A DNA stretch of 64,000 bases from Bacteroidia bacterium (GTDB lineage Bacteria; Bacteroidota; Bacteroidia; Flavobacteriales; Flavobacteriaceae). Positions within the stretch are counted from its first letter, which is position 1. Each line of letters begins with the position of its first letter. The position numbers and the translations under genes are program-made. The stretch is taken from the NCBI GenBank assembly GCA_030432635.1, contig JAUIMB010000004.1, positions 62,001 through 126,000 of the forward strand, written 5' to 3'. Under the pieces are notes generated by a model. That model was given only the letters and a program-made list of their open reading frames with translations. It ran no database searches and was not told the DNA's origin. Positions 26,401 to 35,619 of this stretch are shown piece by piece.

Positions 26401-26946
26401 CTAAAACTGCCCTTTGTTGGAAATGGCTTGCTTTATATGCGCCAAATGATGGTTGCAATGCCAAGCATATATGCCAATTGTTTCGTCTAAGCGGAAATGT
26501 TTTCCATGTTCAGGATGGATAAATTCCTTAGACAATTCTGCATCAGAAATGTGTCGAAGTAGTTTGCCCAATTTCGCATGAAGACCTTTGAGGAGTAGCA
26601 ATGTGTCATGTAGATTATCATCATTGCCATCAATAAGTGTTGCCCAACGGTCTTCATAATAAGGTCTGATAGTTGGTGTGTCCTCAGTGAGCGCAAGCTT
26701 AAATCTAATGAGGCTATTCATGTGGCTGTCAGCACAATGATGTACCACTTGTTTGATCGTCCATCCATCTGGTCTATAGACCCATCGCAATGCTTCTGCA
26801 CTTAAATCTTTTGTGATATCTTCAACGGCTTTTGGGAACTGCTCAATTGTAGTTATCCAAGACGCAATCATTGATGTTGATATCTGCTTTGGTTTTCTAA
26901 ATTCCCCTATCGGAAATCGTAAGCTGTAAAGTACTTCTGGTGTCAT
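26401..26946 (-). CDS. DinB/YfiT-family protein, probable bacillithiol transferase type
   Basis: The 181-residue protein is a DinB-like four-helix bundle with the three metal-binding His of the YfiT branch: the pair in KQVVHHCADSHMNS (~77-90) and the WHCNHHLAHI motif (~162-171). The opening YSLRFPIGEFRKP is characteristic of the YfiT/BstA subgroup, which in Firmicutes transfers bacillithiol to electrophiles. The function here is by analogy. It stands alone, convergent to the repeat protein and 9 nt downstream of the PagL-like gene, so it may share that gene's mRNA. Confidence 0.8.
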   Translation of the reverse strand: MTPEVLYSLRFPIGEFRKPKQISTSMIASWITTIEQFPKAVEDITKDLSAEALRWVYRPDGWTIKQVVHHCADSHMNSLIRFKLALTEDTPTIRPYYEDRWATLIDGNDDNLHDTLLLLKGLHAKLGKLLRHISDAELSKEFIHPEHGKHFRLDETIGIYAWHCNHHLAHIKQAISNKGQF

Positions 26947-26955
26947 ATAATCAGA

Positions 26956-28221
26956 TTAATGCTTTTCCTTAAAATTAAAACGATAGACATATCCTAAGCT
27001 CAATTCAGTAAAATCTGCCTGACCTAAATTGGCATTGATGTGTGCTCCTAAGAACACATTGTGCTTTGGTCTTTTGTTTGTTGAATAGAGATAATATTTT
27101 AATCCCAAACGTGACGAAATAGTGCGCTTTATTTCGTAATACCAATCTAGTTCTCCTAAAACTTCAAAAGTTTGGCCATATTCTTCATAAGAATATCCTT
27201 GATTGAGTTGCCAATCTATTTTGTAAAACGGTTTATAGACATTCAGTCCTATGTCGAACTCAAAACCTACGTGACCTATCAATAGTTCAGATGTTACATA
27301 CAAACCAAAGTTTGACGCGTACCCAAAAGGATTGTCCCTAAAATGTGGCAACTGTTCGGCGACTAAGGTTTCATTGCTTTTAATATAATCGTAATAATGT
27401 TCATAGAAGCGATAATAGAATCCAGCTCCTATCTTAAACGTGTTGTTAATGATCTTACCTGTTGAGGCTGAAAAGGAATACACTTCTTTTTTTGTGTTGA
27501 ATGTTTCCGAAAGTACATTCTGACCTATACCAAAACGATAAGTCATATAAGCTTCTGATGTTTTAGGAAACTCACGTTTTATAAACCCAAAATCATCGAA
27601 GTCTCTATCATTGAATTTTACGGAAACACTTGCTACAAATGAGTTCAATCCTTGGTTGGGTAACCTGGTATGACCATTGGAATGATGCAGATAACCTGCT
27701 CCCAACCTCCAACTTGTTGTATTTTGTTGAAACAAATCATAATAGAAAAATGATCGAAATGACCAATTGAATTTGGTAGTGATTGCCTTATTGAATTCAT
27801 TATCTAGAGGATCATATTGTGTATCCATATAAGATGTTCCAATCCCAATTTGTAAATTCAAGTGATTTATACGTTTCTTAAGGATTTGAAACTCCATAAA
27901 AGGCATAATCGAGTAGGCTAAACCAACCTTGTCGATATTTCCGAAATCTGTAACACCTATGGTTAATCCAGTTTTAGGATAATTGAGTCTTGCAGCCCAT
28001 TCTTTATCGGTTTCAAAATTATAGCGTCCAAAGCTGAAGAAAACTCCTTTTTGTAACGACGTTTCAGGAAAATCAGTATTGGCTTCCATGGTTTTGCCTA
28101 AGGTGATTTCAGGAATAAAGAAAAAGTGATTTGGAATAGGTTTATCTTCGGTTTGCCCAAAACTGCTTAAACAAACAAAGCAGCAAAGTATGACAAAGCT
28201 AAGTGGAAGGTGTGGATTCAC
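26956..28221 (-). CDS. PagL-like lipid A 3-O-deacylase / acyloxyacyl hydrolase-family outer-membrane protein
   Basis: The 421-residue protein starts with GTG (28221) and a signal peptide ending near FGQ (residue 23). Long alternating hydrophobic beta strands fit an outer-membrane barrel. The segment YLHHSNGHTRLPNQGLNSF (~188-206) matches the PagL active-site pattern with the catalytic His-Ser and the downstream P-N-x-G-x-N. PagL removes the R-3-hydroxyacyl chain from the 3 position of lipid A. At 421 residues it is much longer than PagL (~150-180), with extra barrel strands or an N-terminal domain. It sits 90 nt downstream of the TonB receptor, whose regulators may also govern it (inference). 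Confidence 0.7.
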   Translation of the reverse strand: MNPHLPLSFVILCCFVCLSSFGQTEDKPIPNHFFFIPEITLGKTMEANTDFPETSLQKGVFFSFGRYNFETDKEWAARLNYPKTGLTIGVTDFGNIDKVGLAYSIMPFMEFQILKKRINHLNLQIGIGTSYMDTQYDPLDNEFNKAITTKFNWSFRSFFYYDLFQQNTTSWRLGAGYLHHSNGHTRLPNQGLNSFVASVSVKFNDRDFDDFGFIKREFPKTSEAYMTYRFGIGQNVLSETFNTKKEVYSFSASTGKIINNTFKIGAGFYYRFYEHYYDYIKSNETLVAEQLPHFRDNPFGYASNFGLYVTSELLIGHVGFEFDIGLNVYKPFYKIDWQLNQGYSYEEYGQTFEVLGELDWYYEIKRTISSRLGLKYYLYSTNKRPKHNVFLGAHINANLGQADFTELSLGYVYRFNFKEKH

Positions 28222-28311
28222 AATAACGGATGATTAGTTCTACAAATAAAGGCAAAAACTAACGTTTTTCAAACATCGGCTCTCTATGTAACGTGTTATC
28301 ATTGAATGATT

Positions 28312-30627
28312 TTAAAACTGAAGCCTAAAACTTACATTGGGAGTGATTCCCAGTGAAAGATTTTCCACAGCAACGACATTACCGTCATTATTTTCAACAT
28401 AATACGTATTGATGATGTTTTGTCTATCTAACAGATTCCAAATTGAAGCTCCAATAGAAGCATTGATCGTATTGCTAAATTTCATTTTATAGGTAGCAGA
28501 AATATCCATTCTGAAATAATCCTTCAGGCGAGCATTATTCGGATTTCCATATTCTATTTGCGCATTGCTGGTATCCTGAATTTGAAGCGGTAGGGTTTGC
28601 GGTTTTCCAGAATGCCAGTTCATTCCAAAGGCGAATTTTAAACGGTTAACGGCATAGGTTCCTGCAAAGGTTGCCGTGTGCCTGATATCCAAATTGTTAG
28701 GGAAAGGGTTCCCTTCATTAAGGGATTCAAAAGTATAGGTATTGTCACTGAACGAGTAGCTCAACCATGTACTGAAGGAATCAAATTGTTTGTTAATTAA
28801 AAAGTCTATCCCTTTTGCCTGATAATCACCAATGTCGTTTGCAAATTGAAATTGGTTTTGAAAACCTTGGCTTCTTGCCGTAATACCTTCCACATTTTTT
28901 AAAAAAGCCTCAACACTAATCAAAAGCTTGTTTTTGTTGTAGTGAATACCAACAGCGCCTTGGGTGCTCTTAATAATGGGAATATCCATGTCGTTTGACA
29001 AAATCCATCGTCGTTTCTCAATGCCTAAAAAGTCATTTTGTAAGTCGATAATTTGTGATGTAGTCTGACTTTTAAGTTCTGCTAAAAATTCGAGTCTAAA
29101 GTCATTATTGAGTTTATGGCTCACCGACAATCTTGGTTCGGTAAAGAATTCAGAGAATTTCTCGATATAATTGGTTCGAATACCAATTCTTGCATAAGTG
29201 TTTTTATTGGCAGAAGTAAATTCGGCTTCACCATAAATGGAATGGTTTCTAACGACTTCCTTGGTGACACTCTCAAAATCAGGATTGCTCAATGTTTCAG
29301 TATTGTTCACAATCGTCTCGCTAAATTGATATCCACCATGTAGCTTTAAATGCTCATCAATGTGGTTGGTAACATTAAGTTTGATACCAAGATCATTGAC
29401 CTTATTATCTTGGTCCAAACGCTGGTCATTTATGATGTTGAAGTTGGTGGCCTTCAAGTCGTATGTTGTATAATAAAACTTGGCAGTTGTAGTTAGCTTG
29501 CTGCTCCAATATTTCAAATACTCAAAACCTGTTGCAAAATTTCGTTGTTCGAGTTCATTTCGCAATGGTGATTGAGAGGCATTGTTAGGCTGTTGGTCAT
29601 AAGTTAAATTATTGTTTATAGTCAAGAAGTTAAATCGAAATTGATCTTGATCTGTTATGTCATAAAGGAATTTTGTTGAGATATCGTAAAAATAAAAACG
29701 TTCGTTGTTCGAAATAATATCTTGATCTGTTTGTTGCGAATTGGAAAAGTCACTGTCCTGAAATACACGTTGTAAATATTGGTCGTAAGTTGGTGTAAAA
29801 ATAAAATCAGTCACAGATCGTCGTGCGGCAATTTGAAGTTCGGCTTTGTCATCCAAAGGGATTTTGGCATAGGCATCAGCATTGATGAGATTGAAACCTC
29901 CACCAGCATCAAACTCTTGGTCTAAACTATTGGATTGTTGCATGTCGATTACGCTAGAAACACCATCTCCATATATGACACTAGTTCCATTTTTTGAGAC
30001 ATTGACTTCTTTGGTGAGATAGGGATTGAAAGCCGATACTAATCCGAAGAAGTGTCCAGATTGGTACATTTTAATGCCATCCCATAAAATGAGGTTTTGA
30101 TCGTGCGTTCCACCTCTAATGTTAATGTTTGATACACGTTCATCCACACTCAATATTCCTGGAAGTGCTTGTATACTTTGTAGAATATCAGGCTCAATAA
30201 GTCCAGGAAGAATGCCAAAATCTTTAGTTTTTATATTGATTTTCCCGTCACTCTTTTTGGAAATTCCTTTGGTCAAATAATTGGTTATTACAACTTCTTC
30301 CAGTTTTTGGGTTATAAAATCACTGAAGGGATTGTTTCGCTTTGAGATGACAATACGCTTGGTATCCAGCAAGATGAAGTCCAATTTTGTTTCTGCCATT
30401 AACACATCAATGGCTTCCCTAAGATTCAGATCTTCAGAAGGGAGCATCGCTCTTTTTTCCGAGATGGTCTGATCTAAATAGGTAAAGTTGATATCGTATC
30501 GAAGTTCTAATATGGAAAGGATTTCAGTAAGGGATCGCTTCTGTTTTGATTGTGATTGCGCAAGAATTCCATTCACATTCAAAAAGAAAAGACAAATAAA
30601 AAGATGTAGAGCAACCTTTCTAGTCAC
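28312..30627 (-). CDS. STN-domain TonB-dependent receptor (FecA-like transducer)
   Basis: The 771-residue protein has a signal peptide (1-23, ILAQ), an STN (secretin/TonB short N-terminal) domain at ~30-100, a TonB-box-like EEVVITNY (~112-119), a plug domain with NINIRGGTHDQNLILWDG (~168-185) and SVIYGDGVSSVID, then a beta-barrel ending with aromatic NVSFRLQF. STN plus neighbouring FecR and an ECF sigma factor fits the Fec-type surface signalling model: ligand uptake signals through STN to FecR and frees sigma. No SusD partner is adjacent, so a polysaccharide utilisation locus is unlikely. The 5' end overlaps fecR by 8 nt. Confidence 0.9.
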   Translation of the reverse strand: MTRKVALHLFICLFFLNVNGILAQSQSKQKRSLTEILSILELRYDINFTYLDQTISEKRAMLPSEDLNLREAIDVLMAETKLDFILLDTKRIVISKRNNPFSDFITQKLEEVVITNYLTKGISKKSDGKINIKTKDFGILPGLIEPDILQSIQALPGILSVDERVSNINIRGGTHDQNLILWDGIKMYQSGHFFGLVSAFNPYLTKEVNVSKNGTSVIYGDGVSSVIDMQQSNSLDQEFDAGGGFNLINADAYAKIPLDDKAELQIAARRSVTDFIFTPTYDQYLQRVFQDSDFSNSQQTDQDIISNNERFYFYDISTKFLYDITDQDQFRFNFLTINNNLTYDQQPNNASQSPLRNELEQRNFATGFEYLKYWSSKLTTTAKFYYTTYDLKATNFNIINDQRLDQDNKVNDLGIKLNVTNHIDEHLKLHGGYQFSETIVNNTETLSNPDFESVTKEVVRNHSIYGEAEFTSANKNTYARIGIRTNYIEKFSEFFTEPRLSVSHKLNNDFRLEFLAELKSQTTSQIIDLQNDFLGIEKRRWILSNDMDIPIIKSTQGAVGIHYNKNKLLISVEAFLKNVEGITARSQGFQNQFQFANDIGDYQAKGIDFLINKQFDSFSTWLSYSFSDNTYTFESLNEGNPFPNNLDIRHTATFAGTYAVNRLKFAFGMNWHSGKPQTLPLQIQDTSNAQIEYGNPNNARLKDYFRMDISATYKMKFSNTINASIGASIWNLLDRQNIINTYYVENNDGNVVAVENLSLGITPNVSFRLQF

Positions 30628-31525
30628 GTTTTAGCCTAATGATATTATCCGTTTTACTGTACTTTAATTGTAATGGTAAAGTAATGGATTTTAAGGCAAT
30701 TTCAATATCATTATGGGTAAAACTTCCTGTAAATAATTGTGAGCCATCAATAGCACCTAATGCAATGGATACATTATATTGTCTTTCAAATTCAGCGATG
30801 ACCTCTCGATAAGGAATACTTTTAAAAGTGCTGTTGTGGTCTAGCCATGAAGGGCTGGATACAGATTCTTTTTCGGTAGCAATATAATTCCCATCTATAA
30901 TTAAAAATCGATCTCCCGGAAGGAGTATGGCTTGTTTTGATTTCGTTTCTATACCAACTTTTCCCTCATAACAAATAACTTCAAAATAGTTATCTCGTTG
31001 TTTAACATTAAATTCTGTACCGAGTACAGTGACAGTTCCAAAGCTTGTTTCTACCTCAAATGACTGTCCTTTGGAAACCTTAAAAAACGCTTCTCCATCG
31101 AGCAAAATGTGACGTTCGCTATCCCAACTGGAATCACTATAAGTTATGGTTGATAGCGCATTTAATGTTACTTCGGAAGCATCAGGTAACACAATAGACT
31201 TGTGCTGTGCGATCATGGTACTTGCAACGGTATCTGAAGATCTGGTAAGAAAATATATACCAAAACAAACTACCAAAATAGCAGCAATCTTGGAAAGTAG
31301 AGGAACTAAACGTCTTGACTTTTTTGGCCTTGATTCAATCTTAGCCTTAATGGCATCCAAAGTCTCTTCGGTGTCGAAAGGGTCAGCTTTAAACGTCTTT
31401 AAATGCGCATCCAAAGCGGTTAATGCGTCATAGTCTTCAAGCTGCTTAAAAGCTTCAAGTTCTTGCGCACTAAGATCGTGGTCAAGCCATTTTTGTATGA
31501 GGCGTTCTTTATTCATGGTCTTCAA
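30620..31525 (-). CDS. fecR: FecR-family anti-sigma factor
   Basis: The 301-residue protein has an N-terminal cytoplasmic helix domain (LIQKWLDHDLSAQELEAF, anti-sigma), one membrane helix (about residues 79-95), and a periplasmic FecR domain (KSIVLPDASEVTLNALSTITY, LLDGEAFFKVSKG, FGTVTVLGTEFNV, YEGKVGIET), then a DUF4974-like C-terminal part ending PLQLKYSKTDNIIRLKRD. It should hold the ECF sigma factor at the membrane until the STN domain of the receptor signals. Start at 31525 (MKTMNKER); an internal Met three codons on is possible. It overlaps the receptor gene by 8 nt. Confidence 0.9.
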   Translation of the reverse strand: MKTMNKERLIQKWLDHDLSAQELEAFKQLEDYDALTALDAHLKTFKADPFDTEETLDAIKAKIESRPKKSRRLVPLLSKIAAILVVCFGIYFLTRSSDTVASTMIAQHKSIVLPDASEVTLNALSTITYSDSSWDSERHILLDGEAFFKVSKGQSFEVETSFGTVTVLGTEFNVKQRDNYFEVICYEGKVGIETKSKQAILLPGDRFLIIDGNYIATEKESVSSPSWLDHNSTFKSIPYREVIAEFERQYNVSIALGAIDGSQLFTGSFTHNDIEIALKSITLPLQLKYSKTDNIIRLKRD

Positions 31526-31662
31526 TTCGACTATATAACAGATTCAATATCATAATTCCTACCCTTATTTAGTAAAACGTTAAAAAATAATATTCAATAG
31601 AAATCTTTGATAACAGATATCATTCTTTTTTATTGATTATCTTCAAACAACAACTAACGAGC

Positions 31663-32178
31663 CTATAATTCATCAATATCCTTTCGCAGCTTCTTGAGCG
31701 CTCCATAAATTCGCTTTTCTACGGCTTTTGTGGAAATGTCAAGAATGGCTGCTATTTCCTTAAAACGTTTGCCTTCAACTCTGTTCATTAAAAAAGCGAC
31801 ACGTTGTGCTTCCGTTAAGTTGGCAATTGCATGTTCTAATTTTGCCTTGTATTCCTTTTCCTGAAGTAAAAATTCAGGATTAATATTAGTGCTGCTTTTG
31901 GGTTTAGTTTGTTGATGTTTCCATACTACTTTTTGGTGAGCATATTCATTGAGCATCATATTGTTAGCAGTCGTAAACAAAAAGCTTTTGGCTTTATCCT
32001 GAGTTACCTTTGCGCAGTTTTCCCATAACTTGACAAACGCTTCCTGCATTTTGTCCTGCGGATTGAATTGACCTCCAAATTTGAAGTATAAAAAATCGCT
32101 TAAATCCTTGGAATACTTCCTAAAGATGGATGAAAATAAGCGTTCTTCACAAATGTTATCCTTTAGCGGTTTTGACAT
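31663..32178 (-). CDS. ECF-type RNA polymerase sigma factor
   Basis: The 171-residue protein has sigma-2 (LFSSIFRKYSKDLSDFLYFKFG ... DKMQEAFVKLWEN) and sigma-4 (LTEAQRVAFLMNRVEGKRFKEIAAIL, then a recognition helix with STKAVEKRIYGALKKL) regions. It is typical of the Bacteroidota FecI group. I chose the Met of MSKPLKDN at 32178; the open frame extends 28 codons upstream but that sequence lacks sigma-factor similarity. The 137-nt gap to fecR leaves room for a second promoter. Confidence 0.88.
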   Translation of the reverse strand: MSKPLKDNICEERLFSSIFRKYSKDLSDFLYFKFGGQFNPQDKMQEAFVKLWENCAKVTQDKAKSFLFTTANNMMLNEYAHQKVVWKHQQTKPKSSTNINPEFLLQEKEYKAKLEHAIANLTEAQRVAFLMNRVEGKRFKEIAAILDISTKAVEKRIYGALKKLRKDIDEL

Positions 32179-32386
32179 GTCGTTTTTGGTTGTGGCTAAT
32201 TTATAAAAATGATTTACACTTTGGCAAGCAGTATGGGTAAATCTTGAAATTCCATATATCATTATTGAGTAACCAATTACAAATCAATGGCCTTTGAGAG
32301 CTCTAAGTGGTACGTGGTCAGATTGCTAAATGTACCTAGAAGGTAGGAGATTCGTAATGTCGACTGTTGTAGTTATAGATATAATA

Positions 32387-32402
32387 GTTAAGTTAACTTA
32401 AC
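32387..32402. promoter_or_regulatory. 16-bp perfect palindrome between the sigma-factor gene and ffh
   Basis: GTTAAGTTAACTTAAC reads the same on both strands. It lies about 210 bp upstream of the ECF sigma start and 140 bp upstream of ffh. It may be an operator; A+T-rich chance palindromes of this length are uncommon but possible. Confidence 0.35.
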
Positions 32403-32430
32403 CGTTAGTTTTAGTTTTTAGTTGGTTTAA

Positions 32431-32463
32431 AAGGATTGTCGGACACGGTAGTCCTTTTTTTTT
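32431..32463 (+). terminator. Terminator-like hairpin upstream of ffh
   Basis: AAGGATT pairs with AGTCCTT (one G-T pair) around a 12-nt loop, followed by nine T. It is on the plus strand with no plus-strand gene before it for several kb, so it either ends an unseen short transcript or insulates ffh from antisense transcription. Confidence 0.55.
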
Positions 32464-32509
32464 GGTTCTTATATTTTAAACATTGCTTCATAAATACATC
32501 ACAAATCGT

Positions 32510-32517
32510 TAAATTTG
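32510..32517 (+). promoter_or_regulatory. Predicted -7 element (TAAATTTG) of ffh
   Basis: TAnnTTTG match 23 nt before the chosen ffh ATG (32541). A TTG at 32483-32485 is 24 bp upstream, slightly long for the usual spacing. Confidence 0.4.
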
Positions 32518-32540
32518 CATCTTTAAAATTTGCACACCCT

Positions 32541-33872
32541 ATGTTTAATAATTTAAGTGAAAAGTTAGATAGAGCATTACATGTCTTAAAAGGTCATGGT
32601 AGCATCACTGAAGTCAACGTTGCTGAAACCTTAAAGGAAGTTCGAAGAGCTTTGCTTGATGCTGATGTTAACTTTAAAATCGCCAAGGAGTTTACCAATA
32701 AAGTCAAGGAAAAGGCCCTTGGTCAAAATGTATTGACCAGTCTTCAACCTGGTCAACTCATGGTGAAACTTGTTAAGGACGAGCTTACCGAACTTATGGG
32801 TGGAGATGCAGAGGGAATTAATCTCTCTGGAAGCCCAAGTGTAATTTTGATGTCTGGTCTTCAGGGATCAGGTAAAACTACGTTTTCAGGAAAACTAGCC
32901 AATTATCTTAAGAATAAAAAAACTAAACGTCCACTGTTGGTGGCTTGTGATGTGTATCGTCCTGCTGCTATTGATCAGTTGCATGTTGTTGGTGATCAAA
33001 TTGGTGTTGAGGTGTATAGTGATAAAGGTAACAGTGATCCTGTTGCCATTGCACAAGCTGGTATTGCGCATGCAAAGTCTAATGGATTTAATGTTGTAAT
33101 CATTGATACAGCTGGTCGTTTGGCTGTAGATCAAGCCATGATGGATGAGATTTCGAATATCCATCGTGCTATACAACCACAGGAAACTTTGTTTGTTGTG
33201 GATTCCATGACAGGTCAAGATGCCGTGAATACTGCTAAGGCCTTTAACGATATCTTAAATTTTGATGGTGTCATCCTCACCAAGTTGGATGGAGATACAC
33301 GTGGTGGAGCAGCAATTTCCATTAAATCAGTGGTCAATAAACCTATTAAGTTTATTGGTACTGGAGAAAAGATGGAAGCTATCGATGTCTTTTATCCATC
33401 GCGTATGGCAGATCGTATTCTCGGAATGGGTGATGTGGTGTCGCTTGTTGAAAGAGCCCAAGAACAATACGATGAGGAAGAAGCAAGGAAGATTCAAAAG
33501 AAAATTGCCAAGAACCAATTTGGCTTTGATGATTTCCTGAAGCAAATCCAACAAATCAAGAAAATGGGTAATATGAAGGATTTGATTGGGATGATTCCTG
33601 GTGCTGGTAAAATGATGAAGAATGTAGATATTGATGATGATGCATTTAAGGGTATAGAAGCCATTATCCATTCGATGACACCAGCAGAGCGTTCTAACCC
33701 TTCTATTATAAATGCGAGTAGAAAGAAACGTATTGGAAAAGGTTCTGGGACATCTGTTCAAGAAGTGAATCAGCTTTTAAAGCAGTTTAACCAAATGAGC
33801 AAAATGATGAAAATGATGCAAGGCGGAAGAGGAAAGGCGATGATGCAAGCCATGAAGAATATGCCTAGGTAA
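32541..33872 (+). CDS. ffh: Signal recognition particle protein Ffh
   Basis: The 443-residue GTPase has the N domain (MFNNLSEKLDRALHVLKGHG), G1 SGLQGSGKTTFSGKL (~102-116), the DVYRPAAIDQL box, G3 DTAGR, G4 TKLDGDTRGGA, and a Met-rich M domain ending MSKMMKMMQGGRGKAMMQAM that binds SRP RNA and signal peptides. ATG 32541 matches the family start; the open frame continues 35 codons upstream through the promoter region and is not used. It works with 4.5S RNA and FtsY in co-translational targeting. Confidence 0.96.
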   Translation: MFNNLSEKLDRALHVLKGHGSITEVNVAETLKEVRRALLDADVNFKIAKEFTNKVKEKALGQNVLTSLQPGQLMVKLVKDELTELMGGDAEGINLSGSPSVILMSGLQGSGKTTFSGKLANYLKNKKTKRPLLVACDVYRPAAIDQLHVVGDQIGVEVYSDKGNSDPVAIAQAGIAHAKSNGFNVVIIDTAGRLAVDQAMMDEISNIHRAIQPQETLFVVDSMTGQDAVNTAKAFNDILNFDGVILTKLDGDTRGGAAISIKSVVNKPIKFIGTGEKMEAIDVFYPSRMADRILGMGDVVSLVERAQEQYDEEEARKIQKKIAKNQFGFDDFLKQIQQIKKMGNMKDLIGMIPGAGKMMKNVDIDDDAFKGIEAIIHSMTPAERSNPSIINASRKKRIGKGSGTSVQEVNQLLKQFNQMSKMMKMMQGGRGKAMMQAMKNMPR

Positions 33873-33936
33873 ATGGTGCTTAACCCTATAATTGAATATT
33901 AAATATGCTGCTCATTGCAGACGGAATACTTTAAAC

Positions 33937-34812
33937 ATGACAATTCTCGACGGAAAAAAAGTTAGTAACGATATTAAGGAGGAAATCAAGCTTCAGGTAG
34001 ATAAAATGAAAGCTAAAAATGAAAAAGTTCCTCATTTGGCAGCTGTTATCGTTGGGAATGATGGCGCAAGTCTAACCTATGTTGGTAGTAAGGTGCGTGC
34101 CTGTGAGCGTGTTGGTTTTGAATCGACTATGGTTCGCATGTCAAATACAACGAGTGAAATTGAATTATTGGATAAAATTGAAGAGTTGAATCAAGATGAT
34201 GATATCGACGGATTTATCATTCAGTTGCCTCTGCCTCCTCAAATCAATACACAAAAAGTTCTTATGGCTGTCGATCCAAGTAAGGATGTTGATGGATTTC
34301 ATCCAGAGAACTTTGGAAAAATGGCACTTGATATGAGTACCTTTATTCCTGCTACACCTTTTGGGATTTTGGAACTATTAGATCGTTATAATGTGGAAAC
34401 CAAAGGGAAGCATACCGTCGTTATTGGCAGAAGTCATATCGTAGGGAGACCAATGAGTATTTTGATGGGACGAAAAGGTTTTCCGGGAAATTCTACAGTC
34501 ACCTTAACACATAGCCACACCAAAAATATTACCCAAATTACGTCTCAGGCAGATATTATCATTACGGCTTTAGGGCAGCCTAATTTCTTAAAGGCAGAAA
34601 TGGTAAAGGATGACGTGATTGTGATTGATGTCGGAATTACACGTGTTCCAGATGATAATTCGCCAAAAGGCTATATCATTACTGGAGATGTCGATTATGA
34701 GAATGTCAGTAAAAAAGCAAGCTATATTACTCCAGTTCCTGGTGGAGTTGGTCCCATGACCATTGCCATGCTACTCAAAAACACATTGTTGGCTCGCGAA
34801 CAGCGAATGTAA
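33937..34812 (+). CDS. folD: Bifunctional methylenetetrahydrofolate dehydrogenase / cyclohydrolase
   Basis: The 291-residue protein has the FolD pattern: TILDGKKVSNDIKEEI start, the catalytic Lys region YVGSKVRACERVGF (~48-61), FIIQLPLPPQIN, DVDGFHPENFG, the NADP-binding VIGRSHIVGRPMS, and PVPGGVGPMTIAMLL near the end. It interconverts methylene-, methenyl- and formyl-THF for purines and formyl-Met. ATG 33937 was chosen; the frame open to 33892 starts with an unlike leader. It follows ffh by 64 nt on the same strand, so read-through from ffh is possible. Confidence 0.95.
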   Translation: MTILDGKKVSNDIKEEIKLQVDKMKAKNEKVPHLAAVIVGNDGASLTYVGSKVRACERVGFESTMVRMSNTTSEIELLDKIEELNQDDDIDGFIIQLPLPPQINTQKVLMAVDPSKDVDGFHPENFGKMALDMSTFIPATPFGILELLDRYNVETKGKHTVVIGRSHIVGRPMSILMGRKGFPGNSTVTLTHSHTKNITQITSQADIIITALGQPNFLKAEMVKDDVIVIDVGITRVPDDNSPKGYIITGDVDYENVSKKASYITPVPGGVGPMTIAMLLKNTLLAREQRM

Positions 34813-34849
34813 ACACATCTTCCTTTTTTAAATAGCCTTATATTGCAGC

Positions 34850-35557
34850 ATGAGTTTTGTTGTGACTGGTTCAGAACGTGTGCAAATATTAAGTGTCGAG
34901 CATCTAGTACCAATAGGTATAGCTGTCGCTTTAACGGTTTTATTGATTCGTTATGCAAGTTCTCAAAGCATAAAAAGACAACAACAGCTAATTCATTCTA
35001 TCGCAGTTTTTATCTCATCATTTGTCATAATTTTCCATGTGTATCATATGGTGTTTGATGTGTATGATTTTCGAACCGATTTGCCCTTGTACTTATGTAG
35101 TTTACTAGCAGTTTTAATACCGATATTTACCTATTACAGAAAATATTGGATGTTTGAGGTTTTAGTGTTTTGGATAATAGCTGGTACGATTCAAGGTGTC
35201 ATTACACCAGATATCGCTGTAGGTTTTCCGAGTTTTGATTATTTCAGATATTGGATCGTGCATTTGGGATTGCTCTTGGTGATTTTTTATGCTGTTTTTG
35301 TGTTCAAGCTGAAACCCAAATTCAAAAGCATTTTTAAGTCCTTTGTTGCACTTCAGGGTTATGTGGTCTGTATGATGCTACTTAATTATTGTCTGGACGC
35401 AAATTATTTCTATTTAAATGAAAAGCCAGAATCAGCCTCTATTTTAGATTACTTCGGAGAATGGCCTTATTATATTATCATTTGCCAAGTTCTTATAATT
35501 CCTGTGTTTTATCTTGTGTACTTACCGTTTCATTTCCGAAGAAAACACAATGGGTAA
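34850..35557 (+). CDS. YwaF-like (TIGR02206-type) integral membrane protein
   Basis: The 235-residue protein has about six membrane helices. Conserved family marks are LPLYLCSLLAVLIPIF, FWIIAGTIQGVITPD, the FDYFRYWIVHLGLLLVIFYAV helix, CLDANYFYLNEKPESASILDYFGEWPYYI and a final helix with a basic tail. The function of this family is not known. It is 37 nt after folD. Confidence 0.75.
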   Translation: MSFVVTGSERVQILSVEHLVPIGIAVALTVLLIRYASSQSIKRQQQLIHSIAVFISSFVIIFHVYHMVFDVYDFRTDLPLYLCSLLAVLIPIFTYYRKYWMFEVLVFWIIAGTIQGVITPDIAVGFPSFDYFRYWIVHLGLLLVIFYAVFVFKLKPKFKSIFKSFVALQGYVVCMMLLNYCLDANYFYLNEKPESASILDYFGEWPYYIIICQVLIIPVFYLVYLPFHFRRKHNG

Positions 35558-35619
35558 AAGTGATTCCTGTTTTTGTTGCCTAGAAGCGTTACAGAAACTA
35601 TAATAAATTAATCCTGTAC

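Noticed and set aside
31526-31662. Possible small RNA or gene between the sigma factor and fecR
   Set aside because: No structured element or open frame with support; left as plain intergenic sequence.
32436-32540. Longer start for Ffh
   Set aside because: The 35 added residues cover the promoter and the T tract of a terminator and do not resemble the Ffh N domain.
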